Shown piece by piece: positions 1-7,529 of a DNA stretch of 25,092 nucleotides. The stretch is from positions 1 to 25,092 of the forward strand of contig LNEX01000269.1 in the NCBI GenBank assembly GCA_001464165.1. The letters are read 5' to 3'. Source of the DNA: a bacterium Ga0077546. Its GTDB lineage: Bacteria > Cyanobacteriota > Vampirovibrionia > Obscuribacterales > Obscuribacteraceae. The position numbers were made by a program, and so were the translations under genes. The notes under the pieces are model-generated. The model searched no databases. It saw nothing but the letters and a program-made list of their open reading frames with translations, and had not been told where the DNA came from. The stretch's first letter is position 1; every line of letters starts with the position of its first letter.

Positions 1-786
1 ATTTTCTAGCACCGCCATTTCTTTGCGCTGCATGGTTACTAGTTCTTTGTACATGCGGTGATATACGCGGTCAATTTGAGCCAATTCGTCGTCACCGCTT
101 AGTCTTATGGTCGGTGGCTTGCCGAGGCTCATTCTTTGAGTATTGTGCATAATCACATTGAGGCGATCAGTGGTACTGCGGTTAAACAGAATTGCTAAGC
201 CGAAGGCTGTGCCGACGCTTAGGGCAATTGAGCTATACAAAATGAGATGGAGGATCTCATCGTCTCTTTTCAGTCGAGCCAGCTTCTCTTTATCCAGCAG
301 TTCGTTTTTTCGTGACATTTGGTTCGCCAAATTGATTAGCTCGTCTATATCACCTTGTATTCGGGCCCAGGTTAGTCCAGCTGCCAATTTATTGCCGGCA
401 TCATAGTCAGTTTTGGCAGCGTCGAATCCCGTTCTAATTTGATTGAGCAGATTGGCTAGTTTTAGCCATGTTTCTTTGTCAGAGCCTTTACCTTGTTGGG
501 CAAGATCGCGAATCATCCTGACTTCGTCCACTATTTTGCCAGCTAAGCCCTCTTGGCGCGCCTTCAGTTTGGGATCTTGCGTCGTGCTGGCCCAGATGAC
601 AAGGTTGCTGCGTTGCATGTAGAGAAACATGGCTGAATTAACATGAGTAATTAATTCACGAGAGTAACTTTCTTCTCGTCTGGCTCGATCGACATTGCTT
701 AGTTGATAGAGCAGGGCGCTGACCAAAGCCAGTTCAGCGACAACCGGTATGGTGACTATGAGGAGAACTTTGCGCGAGAGCTTCAA
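1..786 (-). CDS. Membrane sensor with HAMP domain, C-terminus cut by window edge
   Basis: The reading frame is open from the window edge to a stop that immediately precedes codons GCG GTC TTT CCC TTG. The only reasonable start is the TTG at 786-784, which places a charged MKLSRK-like tip directly before a first membrane helix (about residues 6-28). About 145 mostly helical residues follow, probably outside the membrane. A second membrane helix (about 173-195) comes next, and then a HAMP-like segment with a conserved-looking DDELAQIDRVYHRMY stretch. The visible part ends in RKEMAVLEN, which in such proteins often leads into a PAS domain. A sensor histidine kinase is the most likely whole protein, but the kinase part is outside the window and a chemoreceptor-like protein cannot be excluded. 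The gene lies 57 bp downstream of a receiver-domain gene on the same strand, so the two are probably co-transcribed. Confidence 0.7.
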   Translation of the reverse strand, partial: MKLSRKVLLIVTIPVVAELALVSALLYQLSNVDRARREESYSRELITHVNSAMFLYMQRSNLVIWASTTQDPKLKARQEGLAGKIVDEVRMIRDLAQQGKGSDKETWLKLANLLNQIRTGFDAAKTDYDAGNKLAAGLTWARIQGDIDELINLANQMSRKNELLDKEKLARLKRDDEILHLILYSSIALSVGTAFGLAILFNRSTTDRLNVIMHNTQRMSLGKPPTIRLSGDDELAQIDRVYHRMYKELVTMQRKEMAVLEN

Positions 787-843
787 GGGAAAGACCGCTT
801 AGCCAAGGCTTTCAGGAATAATCGTTAATTTTAGCATTTGTCC

Positions 844-1260
844 TTACTCAGGACTTTGTTCTTCACGCGATACTTTCTCTCTCAAGCGCTCGTCAATAAA
901 GGGCTCGATGATGTGCAAAAACTCAGTGGGATGAAGATTGTTTGGCACAACTTTTCGAGCACCACTCTTTATTGCTTGCAATTCGGTGGCTTCATCGGGC
1001 ATCTGATCAAGGCAAAATAGAAAGGGAATGGCGCTTAGCTCAATGTCTTGTTGAATCTCTCGTAAGAAGCTCAATCCATCACCGTCTCGCATCTGAAGAT
1101 CGCTGATGATCAAGTCTGGTAGGTTCTTATGAGCTAGGAATAGGGCTAGAGACATGGCGGGGGATGGCACAATCTGGTAGCCAAGCTGTTCTACTGCTTG
1201 CCGAACCAGATTTAGTGTCTGCTGTGAAAGGCCAGCGATTAGTAGTTTAGGGGTTTCCAT
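844..1260 (-). CDS. Single-domain response regulator, degenerate receiver
   Basis: The 138-residue protein has the length and layout of a stand-alone CheY-like receiver domain with a short charged tail and no output domain. The phospho-acceptor is preserved as Asp54 in LIISDLQM, followed by the usual turn and DGLSFLREI helix. Other active-site positions are changed. The acidic pair after the first strand (usually VDDD) is IAGLSQ here. The conserved Thr/Ser after strand 4 is Leu or Cys in IPFLFCLD. The usual Lys-Pro after strand 5 is PNN in GARKVVPNN. The fold seems intact, but Mg-dependent phosphorylation should be impaired, so this may be a pseudo-receiver acting by protein contact. It starts at an ATG with only a weak ribosome binding site. 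The membrane sensor gene follows in the same direction. Confidence 0.85.
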   Translation of the reverse strand: METPKLLIAGLSQQTLNLVRQAVEQLGYQIVPSPAMSLALFLAHKNLPDLIISDLQMRDGDGLSFLREIQQDIELSAIPFLFCLDQMPDEATELQAIKSGARKVVPNNLHPTEFLHIIEPFIDERLREKVSREEQSPE

Positions 1261-1378
1261 ATTGACTCGTTGAATTAAGCGAATAAGTGCAACTATAGCG
1301 CCTTTAGCTGAGTAGATGTAATTTGAGGTTCATTCTAGTTTGAATTAGTTTTCGCTCTGGGTTTCTTGTTGCTCTGCG

Positions 1379-2113
1379 TTACTTGTCGCTCTGGTTTACT
1401 TGTCGCTTAAGTCTGTCTGTTTCATGCTTGGTCTCTGTGCTTGTTTCGCTGTCGCTAGATGATTTGATTACAGCAGAAACGGAAGTCTCAGCTGGTTTCA
1501 GCACTTTTTTCAAGTAGCGATCGTTGGTTTCCCAGGGCTTAGGGCTGTACCCGGTCAATACTCGCAGGCGTTTTTTTGCTTTTCCTGCCCAATCTTCATC
1601 AGCGTACTGACCTGACATAAAGCCTATGCCTTTGAATGTCATTCCTTTTTCGAGGCCAACTTCTTGTCTGGCTACCATTAGCCAAGACTTAATACATTCA
1701 TTGAAAATTTCTGGTTCTTTTTCTGATTGGTGACTGAGTTTTTCGTCTAGTGCTTCAGCGTACAGAACACGAATGTCCATGTCGTCATCGTTTAGTTTGA
1801 TGGCGCGTCTGAGAAGCTTCAAGGCCTTGTTGTAGTTGTGGTGACGCATGTATTGCTTGGCTTGCAATAACAGAGCACTGGCCGTCTCTTCTGTGAAAAT
1901 TTCACTACCGTGACGCTCTGGAGGAGTAGGGTCTTCGTTCAGTCGCTTGCTTTCAGCCTTGGCCTTGCTGCTACTTGTCTGTAAGGCTGAATTGTCAGAC
2001 TCTATAGCTGTTGCTTGGTCGGTCGTGATCAACCCGGCTGACAATAGGCAGCTGATTGATAGTGCCGTGCTCGTTATAGCTTTGGTTGTTCTTGCTTGGG
2101 AAGCGGCCGACAA
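1379..2113 (-). CDS. Secreted or periplasmic TPR-containing protein
   Basis: The 244-residue protein begins with a basic tip (R8, K11) and a hydrophobic stretch up to about residue 35, consistent with a Sec signal peptide. Around residues 78-128 is a tetratricopeptide-type helical pair: a MRHHNYNKALKLLRRAIKLN segment and then MDIRVLYAEALDE. The C-terminal 45 residues are rich in Ser, Thr, Glu and Lys and are probably disordered. The start is TTG: an in-frame TAA lies three codons upstream and the next in-frame ATG is inside the TPR. Its role is unknown; TPRs usually mediate protein contacts. The gene diverges from the secreted protein gene at 2300 across a 186-bp intergenic region. Confidence 0.75.
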   Translation of the reverse strand: MSAASQARTTKAITSTALSISCLLSAGLITTDQATAIESDNSALQTSSSKAKAESKRLNEDPTPPERHGSEIFTEETASALLLQAKQYMRHHNYNKALKLLRRAIKLNDDDMDIRVLYAEALDEKLSHQSEKEPEIFNECIKSWLMVARQEVGLEKGMTFKGIGFMSGQYADEDWAGKAKKRLRVLTGYSPKPWETNDRYLKKVLKPAETSVSAVIKSSSDSETSTETKHETDRLKRQVNQSDK

Positions 2114-2176
2114 TTGATTTTATTCCACTCAGATAGCTGTCATTTTACCTTTGTATGAAGACATACTGTCGAGACC

Positions 2177-2202
2177 TTGTCAATTGATTAACCTTTTGAC
2201 AA
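2177..2202. promoter_or_regulatory. Back-to-back -35-like boxes between divergent genes
   Basis: TTGTCAA at 2177-2183 and TTGACAA at 2196-2202 form an inverted repeat. Each arm supplies a perfect TTGACA hexamer pointing outwards, one toward the TPR gene (minus) and one toward the secreted protein gene (plus). A second short inverted repeat, TGCAAC-TG-GTTGCA, lies at 2212-2225. No convincing -10 box sits at 16-18 bp from either hexamer, so the promoter call is tentative. Confidence 0.35.
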
Positions 2203-2299
2203 TTAAGAACGTGCAACTGGTTGCATATATTATGGTTAACAGTGGCTATTTTGCTCCATAACATCTGTAACCGAAAAATTAAAAGGAAAGCTAGAAGAC

Positions 2300-2911
2300 A
2301 TGCGATTTGTGAGCAAGAGATATAAGTTAGAAAGATATGTAGTTCTGTCGCTATCTGCTTTTGTTGTGGCAAGTGTTTCTTTGACTTGGCTGCCAGCGCT
2401 GTTTGCTCAAGCTAAACTACCTCGCGCAAACAGCAGTTCTGCTCAGGCCCGGGGTAAACTGGCCTGGTGTCGCGCCGCTGTCAGTCAGCCGGTGCCTAGC
2501 GGACCAGTAGCAGGCACTATCGGCGGCCAGCCCTTTAGGCCAGACGTTGTGCAGTGGAACAGTCATAGTGTTACCCTGAAACAGAGCCGCAAGCGCTATT
2601 GTAAGGTTGTGGTCAATATGATGAAAAGGCAGAAACCGCTGTGCAATATGGCGTTTACCTCTGAGTCGAATAAACTACCGCGTATTTCTGTCTATTCGCG
2701 CGCTTCTAATTCGGAACCGGTATTGGAGCAGCACTATGTTAACAAAGATGGCTACGGGCTTCAGTTTCGCTTGCTGTCACCCATTGGTGGTGGTCGTATT
2801 CCTGGAGCGATGTTGCTGCGTTTGCCGGATGGCAGTTTCGTGGCTGGTACTTTTGAGGCAGAAAAGGCACCACGAATTATTTGGGATGATCAGGCTGTGG
2901 ATTCCAAATAG
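2300..2911 (+). CDS. Secreted protein of unknown function
   Basis: The 203-residue protein starts at an ATG preceded by AAAAGGAAAG about ten bases upstream, a fair ribosome binding site. The first 38 residues are a typical signal peptide: a basic start (R2, K6, R7, K9), a hydrophobic core around residues 13-35 and an AQA-K cleavage site. The mature part has few Cys and alternates basic and hydrophobic residues, suggesting a beta-rich domain. It includes a YGLQFRLLSPIGGG segment and ends with LRLPDGSFVAGTFEAE. I do not recognise a family. It converges on the sorbosone dehydrogenase gene, with a small hairpin between them. Confidence 0.75.
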   Translation: MRFVSKRYKLERYVVLSLSAFVVASVSLTWLPALFAQAKLPRANSSSAQARGKLAWCRAAVSQPVPSGPVAGTIGGQPFRPDVVQWNSHSVTLKQSRKRYCKVVVNMMKRQKPLCNMAFTSESNKLPRISVYSRASNSEPVLEQHYVNKDGYGLQFRLLSPIGGGRIPGAMLLRLPDGSFVAGTFEAEKAPRIIWDDQAVDSK

Positions 2912-2922
2912 AATCTAGAGTT

Positions 2923-2940
2923 AGTCTTGCAATCAAGACT
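2923..2940. terminator. Small hairpin between convergent genes
   Basis: AGTCTTG-CAAT-CAAGACT gives a perfect 7-bp stem with a 4-base loop in the 56-bp gap between two convergent genes. It lacks a clear T-tract on either side, so a weak or factor-assisted bidirectional terminator is possible but unproven. Confidence 0.35.
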
Positions 2941-2967
2941 GTTGTGACACCGCTATAGACGTTAGTT

Positions 2968-4245
2968 CTAGCGCTTTGGCTGTTTATAGCTGATGCGATA
3001 GATAACGCCAGCTGTGTCATCTGACACAAACAGTGATCCGTCGTGGGCAACCACTATATCGACTGGTCGACCGGCGTATTCTTGCTTAGCTTGATTGAGC
3101 CAGCCTTCGGCGAAGGTCTCATATTTAGCTTTTTGATATGCTGCTTTGCTCTTGTCTTTTGATTCATTCCGCGGGCTGTCAAGAACGACTCGCGAAACTC
3201 TGCAACCTGTCTTTTTGCTGCGATTCCATGAGCCGTGCTCGGCGATGAAAATGTTTCCCTGGTACAGCTGCGGAAATTGTTTGCCAGTATAAAAGCGCAT
3301 GCCCAAAGCGGCTACGTGTGGACCAAGGAGCAGGGCTGGTGGTGTGAAGTTGCTGTTTGCTTTGGCTTTGGTGCCGAATAGTGGGTCAGGAAGATTGGCG
3401 CCATAGCGGTAGGGAAAACCGAAGTTGAGGCCAGCTTTGGCCGCACAGTTAAGTTCGTCTGGTGGAGTATCGTCGCCCAGTAAGTCTCTGCCGTTGTCTG
3501 TAAACCAGAGCTGCCCGGTCTGTGGATGAAAGTCGAAGCCAACAGTGTTGCGGATCCCGCTGGCAAACAGTTCTAGGTCGCTACCATCTCTGTTTAGGCG
3601 CATGATCGAAGCAAAAATGTTCTTTTCTGGTTCGCAGACATTGCACGGTGCTCCGACAGGCACATAAAGCTTGCCATCCGGGCCAACACGAATGTATTTC
3701 CAGCCGTGGTGACCTTCGCTAGGAAAAGCACTACTCACTACTGATGGTGGCGTTAGTTTTGTTGTTGTCTCTTGATTCGATAGCTTAGATAACTTGTTCT
3801 CAATGTCTTCGTATCGCAGGATTCTGTTGATTTCGGCAACATATAAAGTGCCGTTGTTGAAGGCTACACCATTTGGGCATTTTAGATTGTCGGCAATTGT
3901 AACTATTCGATCGCCAGTTCCGTCTTTGTTTGAGTCAATGATGGCGTAAACTTTGCCGTTACGATTTATTTTAGTGCCTACAAAAAGTGTGCCGTTCGGC
4001 GATAGTGCCATCTGTCGCGGACACTCTAAGCCTGTAGCATAGATGGTTACGATAAATCCGGGTGGTACCTTGATGAAACTGGTCCGCGGATCTTGTTTGG
4101 TTGCTTGGTTGGCAATAGCTTTATTAGCAATAGCTTCTCTAGTATTAGAGTTATTGGGTCTAGTTTGATTAGGTGCAGATTGACCCGGTTCGATACCAAA
4201 TAATGTTAGGGCTGCGAAGGCGGCGAAAAGGTTTTTAAATTGCAT
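2968..4245 (-). CDS. PQQ-dependent sugar (sorbosone-type) dehydrogenase
   Basis: The 425-residue protein has an N-terminal signal peptide (hydrophobic to about residue 23, AxA-type end), a low-complexity Asn/Thr/Ala linker, and a beta-propeller of the soluble glucose/L-sorbosone dehydrogenase family from about residue 55 onward. Diagnostic segments are PRQMALSPNGTLFVGT, CPNGVAFNNGTLYVAE, EGHHGWKYIRVGPDGKLYVP with VGAPCNVC after it, a FASGIRNTVGFDFHP block, LWFTDNGRD, and a late IFIAEHGSWNRS and DGSLFVSDD. Family members oxidise aldoses or related sugars with pyrroloquinoline quinone in the periplasm. The exact substrate cannot be read from sequence, and no PQQ biosynthesis gene is in the window, so the cofactor may be scavenged. 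Length is normal. It starts at ATG and is transcribed away from nudK. Confidence 0.88.
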   Translation of the reverse strand: MQFKNLFAAFAALTLFGIEPGQSAPNQTRPNNSNTREAIANKAIANQATKQDPRTSFIKVPPGFIVTIYATGLECPRQMALSPNGTLFVGTKINRNGKVYAIIDSNKDGTGDRIVTIADNLKCPNGVAFNNGTLYVAEINRILRYEDIENKLSKLSNQETTTKLTPPSVVSSAFPSEGHHGWKYIRVGPDGKLYVPVGAPCNVCEPEKNIFASIMRLNRDGSDLELFASGIRNTVGFDFHPQTGQLWFTDNGRDLLGDDTPPDELNCAAKAGLNFGFPYRYGANLPDPLFGTKAKANSNFTPPALLLGPHVAALGMRFYTGKQFPQLYQGNIFIAEHGSWNRSKKTGCRVSRVVLDSPRNESKDKSKAAYQKAKYETFAEGWLNQAKQEYAGRPVDIVVAHDGSLFVSDDTAGVIYRISYKQPKR

Positions 4246-4341
4246 ATTTCTATTCTAGACTGTTTGGATATCAGTACATTGCTTGCTTTGGGCACTGATG
4301 TGTTCATCGTAAAATCGCGCCTAGTGCGCTGACGCTTGCTT

Positions 4342-4382
4342 TTGCCTGAAGTTGCGCGATAGAGTATACACTGAACTGGAGG
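4342..4382 (+). promoter_or_regulatory. Promoter and ribosome binding site of nudK
   Basis: TTGCCT at 4342-4347 and TATACA at 4365-4370 are separated by exactly 17 bp, a good sigma-70-type pair. GGAGG at 4378-4382 is a strong ribosome binding site for the start at 4389 or 4392. Transcription would be expected to begin near 4376-4378, so the leader would be extremely short. Confidence 0.45.
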
Positions 4383-4388
4383 ACGTAA

Positions 4389-4955
4389 TTGGTGGAGCGA
4401 GTTAGGGTTAAAAGCAGCACTCTGCTGTCTGATGATTGGTTCATACTTAAGAAACATCATTTTGAATATTTGCGCTCTGATGGTAGCTGGCAAGAGCAAA
4501 CCCGCGAGACCTATGATCGTGGCAATGGCGCGACCATACTCCCTTACAATTTAGAGGACAAGACTATTGTTCTCGTAAAGCAGTTCCGTCTAGCGGCCTA
4601 TGTTAACGGTCACAATGGCTTCTTGATTGAGGCCTGCGCTGGTCTTCTTGATAGCGATGATCCCGATACTGCAATCAAGCGGGAGCTGTCTGAAGAAGCT
4701 GGTCTTGAAGTTAAAAGTATCGAGAAAGTTTACGACTGTTTTATGAGTCCTGGATCAGTTACTGAGAGACTGCACTTTTACATTGGTGAGTACGAAAAGC
4801 GTGAGATCGCAGCGCAAGGTGGTGTAGATGGTGAGGATATTGAAATTCTTGAATTGCCGTTTGCAAAAGCATTAGCAATGGTCAAGAGCGGCGAAATTAT
4901 GGACGCCAAGACAATTATGCTCTTGCAGTATTTGCAGTTACATGTTTTCCACTAA
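4389..4955 (+). CDS. nudK: NudK-type Nudix hydrolase (GDP-mannose / ADP-sugar pyrophosphatase)
   Basis: The 188-residue protein closely follows the E. coli NudK pattern from end to end: YDRGNGATILPYN, then VLVKQFRLAAYVNGHNG, then LIEACAGLLDSDDPD, the catalytic helix IKRELSEEAGLEV, the loop MSPGSVTERLHFYIGEY, and a GEDIEILELPFAKALAMV stretch before the C-terminal helix. The Nudix box (about residues 85-107) keeps the metal-binding REL-SEE-AG core; the first acidic position is Asp rather than Glu. Family enzymes cleave GDP-mannose or ADP-ribose to nucleoside monophosphate and sugar phosphate in the cytoplasm. The start is TTG 4389 or the adjacent GTG 4392, both served by GGAGG at 4378. The stop codon lies one base from that of the convergent hydrolase gene. 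Confidence 0.9.
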   Translation: MVERVRVKSSTLLSDDWFILKKHHFEYLRSDGSWQEQTRETYDRGNGATILPYNLEDKTIVLVKQFRLAAYVNGHNGFLIEACAGLLDSDDPDTAIKRELSEEAGLEVKSIEKVYDCFMSPGSVTERLHFYIGEYEKREIAAQGGVDGEDIEILELPFAKALAMVKSGEIMDAKTIMLLQYLQLHVFH

Positions 4956-4956
4956 A

Positions 4957-6189
4957 CTAGAGAATTCGTGAGCCAATCTTTTGAATTTTGACTGAATCAT
5001 CGAGAATTTTATTAGCTTGTTCTGAGCCATGGGCGGGTAGCCGAAGGCCGCCCTGTGAGTCTTCGTCAGGCAATATGCCGACCTGCAGAATTACACTTGC
5101 TTGATCCCAGTAAACATTCAAGCGAGAAAGCTTTTCTAGGCAAAATGTTGCTAGCATCACCAGTGGTATCGTCACTTTTTTTTGAGTAGGAGCTACAGCG
5201 GGAAGGATAAAATCCATCGGTCTGTCGTGGGTAAAGGAAAGGACCAGCTCGTCCACTACTCGGTTGGCGTTTATGGTGCGTGAGATCGTCGTCAACTGAG
5301 CATCTCCACCTAGAGCTTTAAACAAATCTTTGTAGAAGCGTTGGAGTTCGTTTTGGCCGTGTCCACCGCTGAGGGTTGGTACGAAAGTGACCACGGCGTC
5401 TTCAGTAAGTGTCTCAAGGGTTCCATCTAAATCTTTTTGATTTAGGGCCGTAAAGAGATGGTGATCGAACAATTCTTCGATATTTACTTTCGGGCCTATG
5501 CAGGCATGAAGAAACTCGATGGTGCGAGCTTGTGCTAGTAGAGCGGCTCGCTGATTATAACTAGCTCTTGCTTCGCAGTTGAAGCCGTGGCCAGCGTTCT
5601 CGTATACATAAACTCTAGCGTCATGATTGCTCACCATTTTCAACATCACTTTTTCCATTGATGCAGCTGGAATTAATGGGTCGTCGGCACCAAGATGAAA
5701 AATAATGGGAGAAGCGATCTCATCGGCTTCATTTAAGTGTTTGTCGATATCGGCGCCATAATAGCTTACTGTGCCTTCTAGCTTGGCGTGAGCCGCTAGT
5801 CGATAGGCTAGCCTTCCGCCTAGGCAGTATCCCAGGGCTGCCACTCCTCCTGTGACTTGCGGTAGGGCCCGTAAGTAATCCAAAGCCGCTGCCAAATCGA
5901 GTAAGCCTTGAGCTTCATCAAATTTCTCTTTGTATGAAATGGCTGTTTCCATGTCGCCGCCGTTGTAACCAAGTTCTACGTTTGGCCACATGCGGAAGAA
6001 CAAATCTGGCGCCAGGACAACATAGCCCTCTTGGGCGTAGTAGTCTGCTACTTTGCGTATGTGTGGGTTAACGCCAAAAATTTCTTGAATCAATAGTATC
6101 GCTGGTCCTTGGCCCGACTGGGGCAGTGCCAGATAAGCAGAGAAAGACTCTCCATCTGCTGCTGTTATTGATACTTTTTGATGAGACAT
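4957..6189 (-). CDS. Dienelactone hydrolase fused to a C-terminal NTF2/SnoaL-like domain
   Basis: The 410-residue protein has two parts. Residues 1-232 are a dienelactone hydrolase-type alpha/beta hydrolase: QEIFGV with Glu36, nucleophile Cys122 in GYCLGG, an acidic residue at 169-170 in LGADDPLIP and His201 in NAGHGFN. Residues about 236-375 resemble the NTF2/SnoaL fold: FTALNQKDLDGTLETLTED at the start, FVPTLSGGHG, and the closing VYWDQASVILQVGILP strand pair. The first domain would hydrolyse lactones or esters; the second often serves as a ligand pocket or dimerisation unit. The ATG is preceded by GAGGAAAG. The gene follows moeA by 31 bp on the same strand and is probably at the end of the Moco operon, although a role in cofactor synthesis is not implied. 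The true substrate is unknown. Confidence 0.85.
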   Translation of the reverse strand: MSHQKVSITAADGESFSAYLALPQSGQGPAILLIQEIFGVNPHIRKVADYYAQEGYVVLAPDLFFRMWPNVELGYNGGDMETAISYKEKFDEAQGLLDLAAALDYLRALPQVTGGVAALGYCLGGRLAYRLAAHAKLEGTVSYYGADIDKHLNEADEIASPIIFHLGADDPLIPAASMEKVMLKMVSNHDARVYVYENAGHGFNCEARASYNQRAALLAQARTIEFLHACIGPKVNIEELFDHHLFTALNQKDLDGTLETLTEDAVVTFVPTLSGGHGQNELQRFYKDLFKALGGDAQLTTISRTINANRVVDELVLSFTHDRPMDFILPAVAPTQKKVTIPLVMLATFCLEKLSRLNVYWDQASVILQVGILPDEDSQGGLRLPAHGSEQANKILDDSVKIQKIGSRIL

Positions 6190-6220
6190 TCTTTCCTCGA
6201 CGATTGTTGAGCTAGGTTTT

Positions 6221-7510
6221 TTATTCGAACCAATTTAGTAGTTCGACTTTTATATATTCTCCCTCGGGATGAAATTCAAGTTCTTGCGCAAAGTGCATAA
6301 GGCAGTCTGCCTTTGCTAGACCAGTTAGCATATGCGACTCTTGGCCTACCGTAGGCATTACGGTAATTTCGATAGAGTTATCTAAGCTGAGTTTTCCTCT
6401 GACAAAATCAAGGCGTCCTGCTTTTTTCTTGAGGTGGCGGGCTGCCTTTGCCTGGACGTGTCTATTAGCAATGCTTCCACCCTGCAAGCGAGCAATGGCA
6501 GGTTTGACAAACAAATTGAATGTCACCAATGCCGATACCGGATTGCCGGGTAGTCCAAACACTATCTGGCCCGGCTTAGTGCTGCGATTCACGCCAAAGT
6601 AGACAGGCTTTCCTGGCTTGATGGCAATTCGCCAAAATATTGTTTCTACGCCCTGGTCTTCGCAAACTTCTTTTATAAAGTCATACTCGCCTACAGAGAC
6701 ACCTCCTGTTGATATGACAATATCGGCAAATTCAAGGGCTTCTTGTAAAATTTTGCTTGTCTCTGCGCGATTGTCTTTAGCGTGGAAGCGCTTCACTTCT
6801 GTCACGCCTAAGGCGTTGAGAGCGGCTACTAGAGCATACGAATTTGAATTGTAGATCTGCCCCGCGGCGATTGGTAGACCCGGTTCCACTAGCTCGTCAC
6901 CAGTGGCAATGACAGCTACTCTCGGCGTGCGAAACACTGATAATTCTGAGATGCCGAGGGTGGCTATTAGGCCTAGCACGGGGGGCGAAATGCGAGTGCC
7001 TGGTTGGAGAACAGTTGCGCCAGCTTCTATTTCTTCACCTTGTAGTCTGATGTTCTCGCCGATTCTTGCTGAAGTTCTGACGGCAATTGTTTCAGGTTGA
7101 CTCTCTTGCGCCAGGTGAACTTCGTGCTTGTGGTTGGCGTCTTGCTTGAGGCAGGCTTCTTGCATCACTACTGCTTCTACGTCTGCTGGCACGGGGGCTC
7201 CCGTTAAGATGCGGATGCATTGACCGGGATTTAATCTCGTACCGCTGTCTCCCAGAGTTGGATTGGCTCCGGCTGGCATTTCTCCTACAACTGTTAGGGT
7301 TACTGGATTTGTCGCCGAGGCGCCAATGAGGTCTTCCACTAATACTCCGAATCCGTCTACTGCAGAGTTATTAAATTGAGGCAGATCGAAACTGGCCTTG
7401 ACCGGTGCAGCAATCACGCGACGAAGCGAATCGCTCAGGCTGATTGTTTCTGTCGACAAGGGCCGGCAGATGTCGAGAATGGCTTTGAGCGCTTGATCGT
7501 AGGTCAACAT
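6221..7510 (-). CDS. moeA: Molybdopterin molybdenumtransferase MoeA
   Basis: MoeA inserts molybdate into adenylylated molybdopterin, the last step of basic Moco formation, in the cytoplasm. The protein shows the family hallmarks in order: LTYDQALKAIL at the start, DLPQFNNSAVDGFGV, the IRILTGAPVPADVEAVVMQE segment of domain II, VAVIATGDELVEPG, the molybdopterin-binding STGGVSVGEYDF, then KPGKPVYFG and FGLPGNPVSALVTF, and a normal C-terminal domain IV. I place the start at ATG 7510, which gives the usual MLTY beginning. An in-frame TTG at 7516 has a somewhat better placed GAGGG and would add two residues. It follows the moaC/moaB fusion by about 19 bp in the operon. Confidence 0.95.
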   Translation of the reverse strand: MLTYDQALKAILDICRPLSTETISLSDSLRRVIAAPVKASFDLPQFNNSAVDGFGVLVEDLIGASATNPVTLTVVGEMPAGANPTLGDSGTRLNPGQCIRILTGAPVPADVEAVVMQEACLKQDANHKHEVHLAQESQPETIAVRTSARIGENIRLQGEEIEAGATVLQPGTRISPPVLGLIATLGISELSVFRTPRVAVIATGDELVEPGLPIAAGQIYNSNSYALVAALNALGVTEVKRFHAKDNRAETSKILQEALEFADIVISTGGVSVGEYDFIKEVCEDQGVETIFWRIAIKPGKPVYFGVNRSTKPGQIVFGLPGNPVSALVTFNLFVKPAIARLQGGSIANRHVQAKAARHLKKKAGRLDFVRGKLSLDNSIEITVMPTVGQESHMLTGLAKADCLMHFAQELEFHPEGEYIKVELLNWFE

Positions 7511-7529
7511 TGTCAATCTAATCTAACCC

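Noticed and set aside
143..406. Plus-strand frame of 87 codons opposite the HAMP sensor
   Set aside because: The minus strand encodes a coherent membrane helix and HAMP segment here; the plus frame is its shadow.
2145..2372. Minus-strand frame of 75 codons overlapping the divergent promoter region and the start of the secreted protein gene
   Set aside because: It overlaps a signal-peptide gene with a better start, has no ribosome site and low-complexity composition.
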